DNA of 5,640 nucleotides from Clostridia bacterium (GCA_003557085.1 PWPR01000228.1:1-5640), one strand, 5' to 3'. Counted from the first letter of the stretch, positions 1 through 5,526 are shown. Numbers and translations: made by a program. The notes: generated by a model from the letters alone, not told the origin.

Positions 1-2
1 AA

Positions 3-191
3 ACTGAAGCGATCTTTGGTAGACTCAAAAATGAGTTCTTCTATAGCATCTCGGGGGTAAGAGTTTCTACTGAGCAGTTCATTACTTTGCTTAACGAACA
101 TATAGTTTGGTACAATGAAAAGAGGATTAAAATGTCTCTAGGTGCATTAAGCCCTATAAAGTACAGGAGAAGCCTAGGCTTAATAGCCTAA
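3..191 (+). CDS. IS3-family transposase (OrfB), C-terminal 62 residues
   Basis: The 5' end is cut by the window edge. Reading from base 3, the frame runs open for 62 codons to TAA at 189-191. It contains the signature end of the IS3 DDE integrase core. The segment TEAIFGRLKNEFFY matches the family pattern E-x-F-F-x-x-L-K-x-E, so the Glu at fragment residue 2 would be the third catalytic acid and the Lys seven residues later the usual basic partner. It is followed by the C-terminal motif HIVWYNEKRIKMSLGALSP and KYR, typical of IS3 and IS150 subgroup transposases. In these elements OrfB is normally made as an OrfAB fusion by -1 frameshifting and catalyses cut-and-paste through a circular intermediate. 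Nothing visible is broken in this part, but activity cannot be judged without the rest. Confidence 0.93.
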   Translation, partial: TEAIFGRLKNEFFYSISGVRVSTEQFITLLNEHIVWYNEKRIKMSLGALSPIKYRRSLGLIA

Positions 192-196
192 AAAAG

Positions 197-220
197 TATA
201 AAAAATATCCGTACCCCCCA
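197..220. repeat. Probable terminal inverted repeat (right) of the IS3-family element
   Basis: The AT-rich run after the transposase stop leads into ATATCCGTACCCCCCA, ending with CA at 220. The C-run and CA terminus suit an IS3 or IS150-type end. The partner repeat is outside the window, so the inner limit of the repeat is a guess. Confidence 0.6.
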
Positions 221-278
221 ATAAAGATTAATGAAAAAATCGAAGTGGTAATCAGGTTTAGTTTTTCTCATAAATCAC

Positions 279-306
279 AAAAAGCAACAAAACTATGTTG
301 CCTTTT
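279..306 (-). terminator. Rho-independent terminator of the Fe-S gene, possibly bidirectional
   Basis: On the minus strand the arm AAAAGGCAAC (306-297), an 8-nt loop ATAGTTTT and the arm GTTGCTTTTT (288-279) form a 10-bp stem with one G-U pair. The second arm ends in a run of five T. It lies 29 bases past the stop codon of the minus-strand gene. The + strand copy also has A-rich and T-rich flanks, so it could stop read-through from the IS transposase, which converges on it. Confidence 0.75.
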
Positions 307-334
307 CCATGAGTAGCACCCTATATAGCTGCAC

Positions 335-1690
335 TTAGCTTTTCTTTAACAAAAGGTTTGCTAGATATTTTGAGCGAAGTTGCTCTGATGCTGCAAGTTG
401 TTTGATTGGTGGCAGTTTTAAGATGGCAGTAAAAATTGAAGCAAGCACACGATGTGATGCTAGTGAGCGATTATCAAAAATTAAATTCGCCAGCATTCCT
501 TTATCAAGAGCCATTAAAACCACACGATGGGCTGTATTTACAGGAGTTATAACTCTTTGATCAATAGCTTCTAATAGAATTGCATCAAAATGGCAGCTTC
601 TAACACATATCCCACAGCCAAGACACATAGACTCTTCAAGTATTGGTATCATGCCTTCCGATTCCTTCTTGTTGCCTAGAGCATCAATTGGGCAATCTGC
701 AATACAATTACCACATTTTACACATTTCTCTTCATTAATGTTTGGCAGAAAGTTTGTTGTGGCAATAGTTTGGACTGTGCCAAATTTCTTAGCAGCTAAA
801 AGTGCTTCGCAGCAACATCCACAGCAATTACAAATAAAAGCTACTTCGTTTTGAACATTCTCACCAATTTGCACTAAATTATGTTTGTAAGCAATTTCTA
901 AAAGCTCTAGACACTCTTCAGTGCTTACGCGCTTAGCATAGTTTGAGCGTATTAGCGAGTCTGCTGTATTACCAAATGTCATACATATCTCCATTGGAGC
1001 ATCGCAGTTTTGTTCGACATGTTCCATCTTATGTCTGCAATAACAGGTACTAATACCAATATGTTCTGCAGATTTTATAACGTAAGAAGCACGCTCATAA
1101 TCCATAATTTCAATCTTGCCGTCTGACTTGAGGCTCTCAATAGCTTGATTTTTCTGGTGACTATCTATAGCACCCATGCTTGCTAAGCCTTCATTTTTAT
1201 GAAGACTGTCGAGGCTTTGATTAAGAGCTGCTTCATTAACAAAAGCTCTGACTATTTTAGTGTCTGTACCAAAAAATAAGTCTCTTACAAACTCTTCTTC
1301 AACATTCATATATTGATGCAGTAGCTTGCCTAAGCTTTGCTGGTCAATATCTTCACGGATTCTCATCATCGAAAACTCTATCCAACCAGCCATTGGTGGC
1401 GGTAGGACATAATATGTTTGCCCATCTTTATAGAAATCTAATAATATAGCTCTTCTAGCTAATCTATCTAGAATTTCAATGGCTTCTTTTTCTGATAAAT
1501 TCCATCTTTTAGCTGCCTCTGATACAGTAAATGCTTGGATAGGTAACTTTGATACCAGAAGTGCCTCTTCTTCTTCAAAAAGTATATTTAAAATCTTGTA
1601 TAGTGTTTCTGAAGGTGGTGCCCCTTGAGGGAAGCGATTAAGTCGTTCTACTAACTTTTCATAACCACTACGTGCTGTAATATGACCCAT
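335..1690 (-). CDS. Winged-helix / 4Fe-4S dicluster ferredoxin-domain protein
   Basis: This is a 451-residue soluble protein with no signal peptide or membrane span. Residues about 30-105 look like a winged helix-turn-helix: TVSEAAKRWNLSEKEAIEILDRL followed by a hairpin ending in YYVLPPP. Residues 214-240 carry CYCRH, then Cys229 and Cys236. Residues 287-294 read CNCCGCCC, six cysteines in eight positions. Two ferredoxin motifs follow: C323-x2-C326-x2-C329-x3-C333-P, and C356-x2-C359-x2-C362-x3-C366, the second followed by His instead of the usual Pro. A C-terminal tail of about 85 residues has no cysteine. The start ATG at 1690 is supported by AAAGGAG (1705-1699), 8 nt upstream. The ferredoxin pair would bind two [4Fe-4S] clusters, and the central cysteines could hold a further cluster or metal. 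The architecture matches uncharacterised '4Fe-4S ferredoxin' proteins of anaerobes. Electron transfer or a redox-sensing regulatory role is inference. Confidence 0.9.
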   Translation of the reverse strand: MGHITARSGYEKLVERLNRFPQGAPPSETLYKILNILFEEEEALLVSKLPIQAFTVSEAAKRWNLSEKEAIEILDRLARRAILLDFYKDGQTYYVLPPPMAGWIEFSMMRIREDIDQQSLGKLLHQYMNVEEEFVRDLFFGTDTKIVRAFVNEAALNQSLDSLHKNEGLASMGAIDSHQKNQAIESLKSDGKIEIMDYERASYVIKSAEHIGISTCYCRHKMEHVEQNCDAPMEICMTFGNTADSLIRSNYAKRVSTEECLELLEIAYKHNLVQIGENVQNEVAFICNCCGCCCEALLAAKKFGTVQTIATTNFLPNINEEKCVKCGNCIADCPIDALGNKKESEGMIPILEESMCLGCGICVRSCHFDAILLEAIDQRVITPVNTAHRVVLMALDKGMLANLIFDNRSLASHRVLASIFTAILKLPPIKQLAASEQLRSKYLANLLLKKS

Positions 1691-1698
1691 AATTCAAT

Positions 1699-1722
1699 CT
1701 CCTTTGTCAATGATTATAGCAT
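1699..1722 (-). promoter_or_regulatory. Extended -10 promoter and ribosome binding site of the Fe-S gene
   Basis: Read on the minus strand, TGCTATAAT (1721-1713) is a perfect TATAAT preceded by the TG of an extended -10 element. The -35 region is poor: the best hexamer, TTCTCC at 1740-1735, matches TTGACA at only three positions. This is tolerable for an extended -10 promoter. Transcription would start near 1706, immediately before AAAGGAG at 1705-1699, giving a leader of only about 15 nt with no room for a regulatory RNA. This supports the gene being monocistronic and its start being 1690. Confidence 0.65.
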
Positions 1723-1956
1723 AGATTCAAAATCGGAGAACATAGAAGAGAAGGGTAAATAAACACATTAGAGACTCTAGGTTAAAAATGGCAATCATAA
1801 TGATGCAGCAATGCTAAAATTTTCAAATTTAAGCTCATCTTAAATAGTATAATGTTTATACATCATAAGGTAGTTATAAGACGGGCGAATAGTTTATATA
1901 GATACAAATTTATATGATTTCATAAAACGAGCGTGTATCTGCAACACTTTAATGAG

Positions 1957-1970
1957 TACTATAGTATAAT
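1957..1970 (+). promoter_or_regulatory. Possible -10 element overlapping a 10-bp palindrome
   Basis: TATAAT at 1965-1970 overlaps the perfect palindrome TACTATAGTA at 1957-1966. A -10 box overlapped by a palindrome is a common operator layout. There is no convincing -35 hexamer, and the implied leader to the D-aminoacylase gene would be about 260 nt. In DNA this AT-rich an exact TATAAT is expected by chance, so this is only a candidate. Confidence 0.3.
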
Positions 1971-2048
1971 AAATATTAAGACTTCTTTAATTAAATAAGG
2001 ATTAGCTATATTTAAAATGTCTAGCATAATCGAAACTTTCAGACTCAT

Positions 2049-2076
2049 TTGATATGGGTTTTTCATTCTCTATTTT
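2049..2076 (+). promoter_or_regulatory. Alternative weak promoter candidate for the D-aminoacylase gene
   Basis: TTGATA (2049-2054, five of six matches to TTGACA) is followed after 16 bp by TATTTT (2071-2076, four of six matches to TATAAT). It is the best -35/-10 pair I can find upstream of the gene, but the support is weak. Confidence 0.25.
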
Positions 2077-2147
2077 TATATAAAAAGTGAACATAACAGT
2101 TATAAGTGTTTATTGCCTAGTACCTAAGCAGAAATCATCAACCTTTA

Positions 2148-2165
2148 TAAATAGGGTACTATTTA
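2148..2165. repeat. Perfect 7-bp inverted repeat upstream of the D-aminoacylase gene (operator candidate)
   Basis: TAAATAG (2148-2154), spacer GGTA and CTATTTA (2159-2165) form a perfect inverted repeat 71 bp before the ATG. It has no T-tract, so it is not a terminator. The size and symmetry suit a dimeric repressor site or a small leader hairpin. No regulator is identified in the window. Confidence 0.35.
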
Positions 2166-2236
2166 CTGCAGAAAAAGTTAAAGCTGATTTTAGGAAAAGT
2201 TATTAAATAGTAAGTTAGCAAACAGGAGGTAGAATA

Positions 2237-3832
2237 ATGCAAAAGTTTGATATTTTAATTAAGAACGGAAGAGTAGTTGATGGCACTAGTAACCCAGGAT
2301 ATTTATCGGATATTGGAATAAGTGGTGATAAAATTAAGTATATTGGAAGGGTAAAAGAGGCAGAAGCAAAAGAGATAATTGATGCCAGGGGTCTTATAGT
2401 AGCACCTGGATTTATTGATATGCATGGCCACTCAGATGGGGGTATTTATGAAGATAGCTCTATCTTTAATATGATTGAGCAAGGAATTACCACAGAAATC
2501 TCTGGTATGTGTGGCTTTTCAGTAGCTCCTGTTTCAGAAACATATTTTGAACAGCTCCGCAGGTATGCAGGTGTAGGTGAAAGTGATTCAAACTTAATAG
2601 AAAAGTGGAAGAAGATGAGTAGCTTTAAGCATTATTTAGATTCACTAGAAGACCTTCCACTAGGACCTAATGTTGCTTTTTACGTTGGGCATGGCACTAT
2701 TCGTATAGCAGTAATGGGCTTTGAAGATAGAAAACCAACAGCTGACGAGTTAAACAAAATGAAAGATCTAGTAGAAGATGCTATGGAAAGTGGCGCCTTA
2801 GGGCTAACAACAGGTTTAATATATCCTCCTGGTGTATATGCTGATAAAAAAGAAATTATAGAGCTGTGTAAGGTAGTAGCAAAGTATGGAGGTAGTTATG
2901 CTTCACACATTCGCAATGAATCACATAGTGTTGTTGAAGCAGTAAAAGAAGCTATTGATATTGGTAGGCACTCAGGTGTCCCAGTTATAATTTCTCATCA
3001 TAAAATTGCCGGGAAAGCAAATTGGGGACTTTCTACGGAAACCTTAGCTCTTATTGAAGATGCAAATAGAGAAGGTATTGATGTTGCTTTAGATCAATAT
3101 CCATATAAAGCAGGTTCAACGGGACTGAAAGCTACTATACCACCCAAGTATCATATAGGAGGAACAGAAGCGTTGCTTAAAAGGCTAAAAGATCCAGCAA
3201 CAAGGTTGCAGATTAAAAAGGATATCATGCAAGATGATAGAACTTGGGAAAATTTAGCATATAGTTGTGGTCTAGATAATATAATGGTCTTTTGTGATAT
3301 CCCTGATGTAAATGGTAAAACAGTTGCAGATTATGCTAGTTTAACTGAAAAAGAAGGTTTAGATGCTTTAATTGACTTGCTAATCGAAACCAAGGCTGAT
3401 GCGGGAGCAGTATATTTTATGATGGATGAGATTGATATTGAAAGAATCATGCAAAATCCATACACAATGATAGGTACTGATGGGGGAGTTGTTGATAAGA
3501 AGTCTGGCAATCACCCTAGAGCAGTAGGGACTTTTCCAAAAGTTTTAGGCCAGTATGTTAGAGAGCGTAAAGTTTTAAGATTAGAGGATGCTATTAGAAA
3601 AATGACTTCTCTTCCTGCACAGAAAGCAGGGCTTAAAGCAAAAGGCTTAATTAAAGAAGGATTTGATGCGGATTTAGTAATATTTAATCCTGAAACTATA
3701 ATAGATAGAGCTACTTATCAAGAGCCTACATTGAAAAATGAAGGATTAAACTATGTTATAGTAAATGGCAAAGTTGCTGTTAAAGACAATAAGTATATTG
3801 GGGTAGGTTCAGGCAAAGTAATTAGATTATAA
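2237..3832 (+). CDS. D-aminoacylase (N-acyl-D-amino-acid deacylase family amidohydrolase)
   Basis: The 531-residue product is a zinc-dependent amidohydrolase that would hydrolyse N-acyl-D-amino acids to a D-amino acid and a carboxylate (EC 3.5.1.81-83 group) in the cytoplasm. The N-terminal beta-sandwich part (1-58) starts FDILIKNGRVVDGTSNPG and ends APGFIDMHGHSD. The TIM barrel follows, and the sandwich closes with KEGFDADLVIFNPETI and IVNGKVAVKDNKYIG near the C-terminus. Expected ligands are in place: His63 and His65 (HGH), bridging Cys92 (MCG, the cysteine typical of D-aminoacylases), His224 (SHIRNE), His254 (SHHK) and Asp415 (GTDGG). The length is normal for the family and the frame is intact. 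AGGAGGT at 2224-2230, 6 nt before ATG, fixes the start. No signal peptide is seen. The family also includes acyl-D-glutamate and acyl-D-aspartate deacylases and dipeptidase-like members, so exact specificity is open. It stands alone, with no transporter or racemase beside it. Confidence 0.92.
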   Translation: MQKFDILIKNGRVVDGTSNPGYLSDIGISGDKIKYIGRVKEAEAKEIIDARGLIVAPGFIDMHGHSDGGIYEDSSIFNMIEQGITTEISGMCGFSVAPVSETYFEQLRRYAGVGESDSNLIEKWKKMSSFKHYLDSLEDLPLGPNVAFYVGHGTIRIAVMGFEDRKPTADELNKMKDLVEDAMESGALGLTTGLIYPPGVYADKKEIIELCKVVAKYGGSYASHIRNESHSVVEAVKEAIDIGRHSGVPVIISHHKIAGKANWGLSTETLALIEDANREGIDVALDQYPYKAGSTGLKATIPPKYHIGGTEALLKRLKDPATRLQIKKDIMQDDRTWENLAYSCGLDNIMVFCDIPDVNGKTVADYASLTEKEGLDALIDLLIETKADAGAVYFMMDEIDIERIMQNPYTMIGTDGGVVDKKSGNHPRAVGTFPKVLGQYVRERKVLRLEDAIRKMTSLPAQKAGLKAKGLIKEGFDADLVIFNPETIIDRATYQEPTLKNEGLNYVIVNGKVAVKDNKYIGVGSGKVIRL

Positions 3833-3901
3833 ATGCTGTAATCATTATAAGACAGTTCAAGTAGTTAAGCTACCCATAAACTCTTAATGTATTAAATCTG
3901 A

Positions 3902-3988
3902 ATCAATTATAGACAGATATTAGTATAGATTGATAGCTCTAGGGAAGGCTCTTTAGAGCTACTCTAATATCTGAAAAGAAAAATTGAT
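3902..3988 (+). repeat. Three-tier nested inverted repeat (87-nt structured element)
   Basis: Three perfect arm pairs nest within one another. ATCAATT (3902-3908) pairs with AATTGAT (3982-3988). CAGATATTAG (3914-3923) pairs with CTAATATCTG (3964-3973). TAGCTCTA (3934-3941) pairs with TAGAGCTA (3954-3961), around a 12-nt loop. That is 25 bp with an asymmetric 10-nt/2-nt internal loop. It has no T-tract directly after it, so it is not an ordinary terminator. The innermost 18 bp are unlikely to arise by chance. The functional strand is not certain; + is assumed because it lies 70 nt after the D-aminoacylase stop. Confidence 0.6.
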
Positions 3989-4022
3989 CTAAGGTTTGAG
4001 TTGCTATATCATCAATTTTTTT
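3979..4022 (+). terminator. Terminator-like hairpin after the D-aminoacylase gene
   Basis: AAAAATTGAT (3979-3988) and ATCAATTTTT (4011-4020) form a perfect 10-bp stem around a 22-nt loop, and the second arm runs into seven T (4016-4022). It is the first terminator candidate after the D-aminoacylase stop, about 146 nt away. The stem is AT-rich and the loop large, so it may be inefficient. Its first arm overlaps the 3' outer arm of the nested hairpin at 3902-3988, so the two folds exclude one another in part. Confidence 0.45.
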
Positions 4023-4150
4023 GATAAATTTGAGAAGCAGAGAGTTGTATCAAAGTACTATGGTGAGTTATGAATAAAGCTTTATTATGAGCATATTACT
4101 TGATGAAATAAGCACCACAGTGTAACAAAGCTTTCATTAAACTACACAGA

Positions 4151-4169
4151 TATATCATAATGATATAAT
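4151..4169 (+). promoter_or_regulatory. Extended -10 promoter candidate inside a perfect inverted repeat
   Basis: TGATATAAT (4161-4169) fits TG-n-TATAAT exactly. It overlaps the perfect inverted repeat TATATCA-TAA-TGATATA (4151-4167). No good -35 hexamer lies 16-18 bp upstream. Transcription would start near 4176, giving the GYF_2 gene a leader of about 300 nt that contains the series of small hairpins. The overlap of the -10 with a palindrome would allow repressor control. Confidence 0.4.
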
Positions 4170-4216
4170 TCTAGGGCTTTAGTTAAAATTATATAGTCAA
4201 AGCAGTTCAAGTATGA

Positions 4217-4316
4217 ATGACCTTGGCGTCATATGGCTATTCTGAGAAACCATAAAAAGTAATTTAGAAAAGATGAAGGATTACTAAAACCTTATGTAGA
4301 AATAATCAACATTATT
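4217..4316 (+). ncRNA. Series of small hairpins: possible structured leader or small RNA
   Basis: Four perfect short stems follow one another: ATGAC/GTCAT (4217-4221 with 4228-4232), TATGG/CCATA (4232-4236 with 4250-4254), AGTAAT/ATTACT (4258-4263 with 4280-4285) and AATAAT/ATTATT around a CAAC loop (4301-4306 with 4311-4316). Each stem alone is weak, and the AT-rich ones could be chance. They all lie downstream of the extended -10 at 4161-4169. No match to a known RNA family was recognised. Confidence 0.25.
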
Positions 4317-4347
4317 GTATTTTACAGCGTTGGTATATAAAGGTACA

Positions 4348-4369
4348 AGTCTTGATATTTGAGTCTTGA
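4348..4369 (+). repeat. Short direct repeat AGTCTTGA, 14-bp period
   Basis: AGTCTTGA occurs at 4348-4355 and 4362-4369. The spacing of 14 bp is more than one helical turn. It could be a pair of regulator half-sites about 110 bp before the GYF_2 gene, or chance. Confidence 0.3.
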
Positions 4370-4478
4370 AGTGTAAGGTGGCTAAAACAGAGCTAAAATA
4401 CTTTTACTAAGATACGAAAATGGATAGCTTAAGAGCGCATTTATCTTTTAACTGCAGAGCTAAGAGAAGGAGGTATTT

Positions 4479-5330
4479 ATGAAAAAGGACTGGTATATTT
4501 ACCGTGATAAGCAACAAATTGGACCGTTTAGTTGGGCAGAACTTTTAGAGAAAGTAAGATCAGGTGAGTTGAAACAAACAGAGTATGTTTGGAATGAAAA
4601 CTATAGTGATTGGAAGTTGGCAAGTCAAGTAGAAGGTTTATTTGAAGAAGCTCAAGAGCGAAATGTTAAGAAAGCAAAAAAAACTAAGCAACAAGGCTCA
4701 GGAAAAAGTAGGATAGTTGTTAAAGCTATAGTATTAGTTGTACTGGTTGTTGCTTTTGTATATGGCGGCTCACGTTTAGTCGGTACGGTTGGAGATGTTG
4801 TTTCAAACCTGCCTTTTATAGGAGGAAATAGTTCTTCGACCACAACTAGTGGTAATCAGGGAGAGTATAGGGAAGGAGTTCTTTTCCATCAAGGCGCTTA
4901 TGATATGAGAAGCAGCAAAGAATATATCGATACGTTCGGAGTATATTATGGAGAAATAAACTATGTTGCAATTGTTAATATGGATACTATTCCTTCTAAT
5001 ATATTAGCGGATGCCACAAAAGCTGCAGTCCAAGAGCTATATAATAAAAATACAGTAGCAGAAATGCATCTTGAGGCATCAGGGTATTTACATGTCTATA
5101 TAAGAGAGGGAAATAGCCGAGATACTAAAGCTAGGTTTGAGCTATCCTTAGAAGACAACTTTCATCAAGATGAAACGGAGTACTTAGATGGTTTATTCGC
5201 TTTAAGAGAAGTAATTGTTTATGAAGAGAATAATCAATTAAAAGTTACAGGATTTCAAGAAATGCAATACAGAGCAGCAGATGGTGATATGGCTATTTTG
5301 CGGTTAGAGTTCTTTGGAGTAAAAGAATAA
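4479..5330 (+). CDS. GYF_2 (DUF4339) domain single-pass membrane protein
   Basis: The product has 283 residues. Residues 4-52 are a GYF_2/DUF4339 domain: W5-Y-I-Y, then IGPFSWAELLEKVRSGEL, then YVWNENYSDW with its conserved tryptophans, and L47-A-S. A lysine-rich linker (64-78) precedes one transmembrane helix (about 79-96, IVVKAIVLVVLVVAFVYG). By the positive-inside rule the GYF_2 domain faces the cytoplasm and the C-terminal part faces outside. After a low-complexity Ser/Thr/Gly hinge (117-127), residues 130-283 form an acidic, cysteine-free domain that I do not recognise. The start is fixed by AAGGAGGT at 4467-4474, 4 nt before ATG. GYF_2 domains are protein-interaction modules often tethered to membrane proteins in bacteria; the partner and function here are unknown. 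It lies alone, with non-coding DNA on both sides. Confidence 0.88.
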   Translation: MKKDWYIYRDKQQIGPFSWAELLEKVRSGELKQTEYVWNENYSDWKLASQVEGLFEEAQERNVKKAKKTKQQGSGKSRIVVKAIVLVVLVVAFVYGGSRLVGTVGDVVSNLPFIGGNSSSTTTSGNQGEYREGVLFHQGAYDMRSSKEYIDTFGVYYGEINYVAIVNMDTIPSNILADATKAAVQELYNKNTVAEMHLEASGYLHVYIREGNSRDTKARFELSLEDNFHQDETEYLDGLFALREVIVYEENNQLKVTGFQEMQYRAADGDMAILRLEFFGVKE

Positions 5331-5338
5331 CTTTAATT

Positions 5339-5416
5339 AAACCTTTCCTTTTACTTAGATGTGGTTAATACTAGTGAAGTAATTATTCTAAGTAAAATGT
5401 GAAGGTTTTCCTTTTT
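5339..5416 (+). terminator. Long two-tier hairpin terminator of the GYF_2 gene
   Basis: AAACCTT (5339-5345) pairs with AAGGTTT (5402-5408). After a small TCC/TGTG internal loop, TTTTACTTAG (5349-5358) pairs with CTAAGTAAAA (5388-5397). That gives 17 bp in two perfect blocks around a 29-nt apical region. The right arm continues into a T-rich stretch TTTTCCTTTTT. It begins 8 nt after the stop codon. It is unusually long for a bacterial terminator. Confidence 0.65.
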
Positions 5417-5497
5417 AATAGAAAGACTAAAGAAGTTACTGAAAGCTGTTCTATTGGGTTGAAAGAACTATTTATTTAATCTAGATTTGATAACAAG

Positions 5498-5526
5498 AAC
5501 TATGTGGTTATAGTTTGTATTTTTTT
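5498..5526 (+). terminator. Weak second terminator-like hairpin
   Basis: AACTAT (5498-5503) and ATAGTT (5510-5515) pair around the loop GTGGTT, and seven T follow at 5520-5526. The stem is only 6 bp plus one G-U pair and AT-rich, so it could be chance or a back-up terminator. Confidence 0.3.

Larger units (their letters stand above)
1..220 (+). mobile_element. Right end of an IS3-family insertion sequence (partial)
   Basis: The window opens inside an IS3-family element. The 3' end of its transposase frame stops at 191. Twenty nucleotides further on the sequence reads ATATCCGTACCCCCCA, ending at 220 with the CA terminus expected of IS3-type ends (elements run TG...CA). Read from the outside the end is TGGGGGGTACGGATAT, which resembles the TGGGGGT-type ends I associate with IS150-like IS3 members. 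The left end, the first reading frame and the target duplication lie outside the window, so the right boundary is inferred from the terminal motif alone. The element points toward the 3' end of the neighbouring minus-strand Fe-S gene and does not appear to interrupt it. Confidence 0.8.
1723..2236. other. Non-coding divergent region between the Fe-S gene and the D-aminoacylase gene
   Basis: No open frame with a ribosome binding site was found on either strand; the only ATG-initiated frames I followed stop within about a dozen codons. The region is very AT-rich and holds several short palindromes: TAGAG-A-CTCTA (1769-1779), ATCATAATGAT (1794-1804), TACTATAGTA (1957-1966), TTTAATTAAA (1986-1995) and TAAATAG-GGTA-CTATTTA (2148-2165). 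Exact TATAAT hexamers occur on the + strand at 1848-1853 and 1965-1970, neither with a good -35 at 16-18 bp. No tRNA or known riboswitch consensus was recognised. Some of it probably carries promoter and operator sites for the downstream gene. Confidence 0.6.
3833..4478. other. 646-base non-coding region with multiple RNA-like hairpins
   Basis: No credible gene lies here; for example the ATG at 4214 opens only 10 codons and has no ribosome binding site. The left part holds a nested hairpin (3902-3988) and a terminator-like hairpin (3979-4022). Further right are a perfect 14-bp palindrome AATAAAGCTTTATT (4073-4086), an inverted repeat with an extended -10 (4151-4169), and four short stem-loops in series: 4217-4232, 4232-4254, 4258-4285 and 4301-4316. 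An 11-bp word CAGTTCAAGTA occurs twice (3853-3863 and 4203-4213). No T-box, tRNA or known riboswitch core was recognised. The right part may be a long 5' leader of the GYF_2 gene or an independent small RNA. Confidence 0.6.

Noticed and set aside
651..854. A 67-codon + strand open frame inside the Fe-S gene
   Set aside because: It lies entirely antisense to the well-supported Fe-S gene, in its cysteine-rich coding region, and has no ribosome binding site or recognisable motif. It is a shadow frame.
4073..4086. Palindrome AATAAAGCTTTATT as a terminator
   Set aside because: A perfect palindrome leaves no loop, and there is no T-tract after it. It may be a protein site or chance, but not an intrinsic terminator.
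3853..4213. CAGTTCAAGTA occurring twice as a possible attachment-site or repeat pair
   Set aside because: The match is only 11 bp, the flanks differ at once, and no integrase, tRNA or element boundary lies nearby.
4214..4246. Small open frame of 10 codons starting MNDLGVIWLF
   Set aside because: No ribosome binding site precedes it and the frame is very short. It overlaps an inverted repeat, which explains the sequence better.
4375..4400. T-box or other riboswitch suggested by an AAGGTGG word before the GYF_2 gene
   Set aside because: The T-box core AGGGTGGNACCGCG is absent, and no other riboswitch consensus known to me fits. The word alone is not evidence.
4652..4843. A 63-codon minus-strand open frame inside the GYF_2 gene
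   Set aside because: It is antisense to the transmembrane and linker codons of the real gene, and its composition only reflects the complement of that region.
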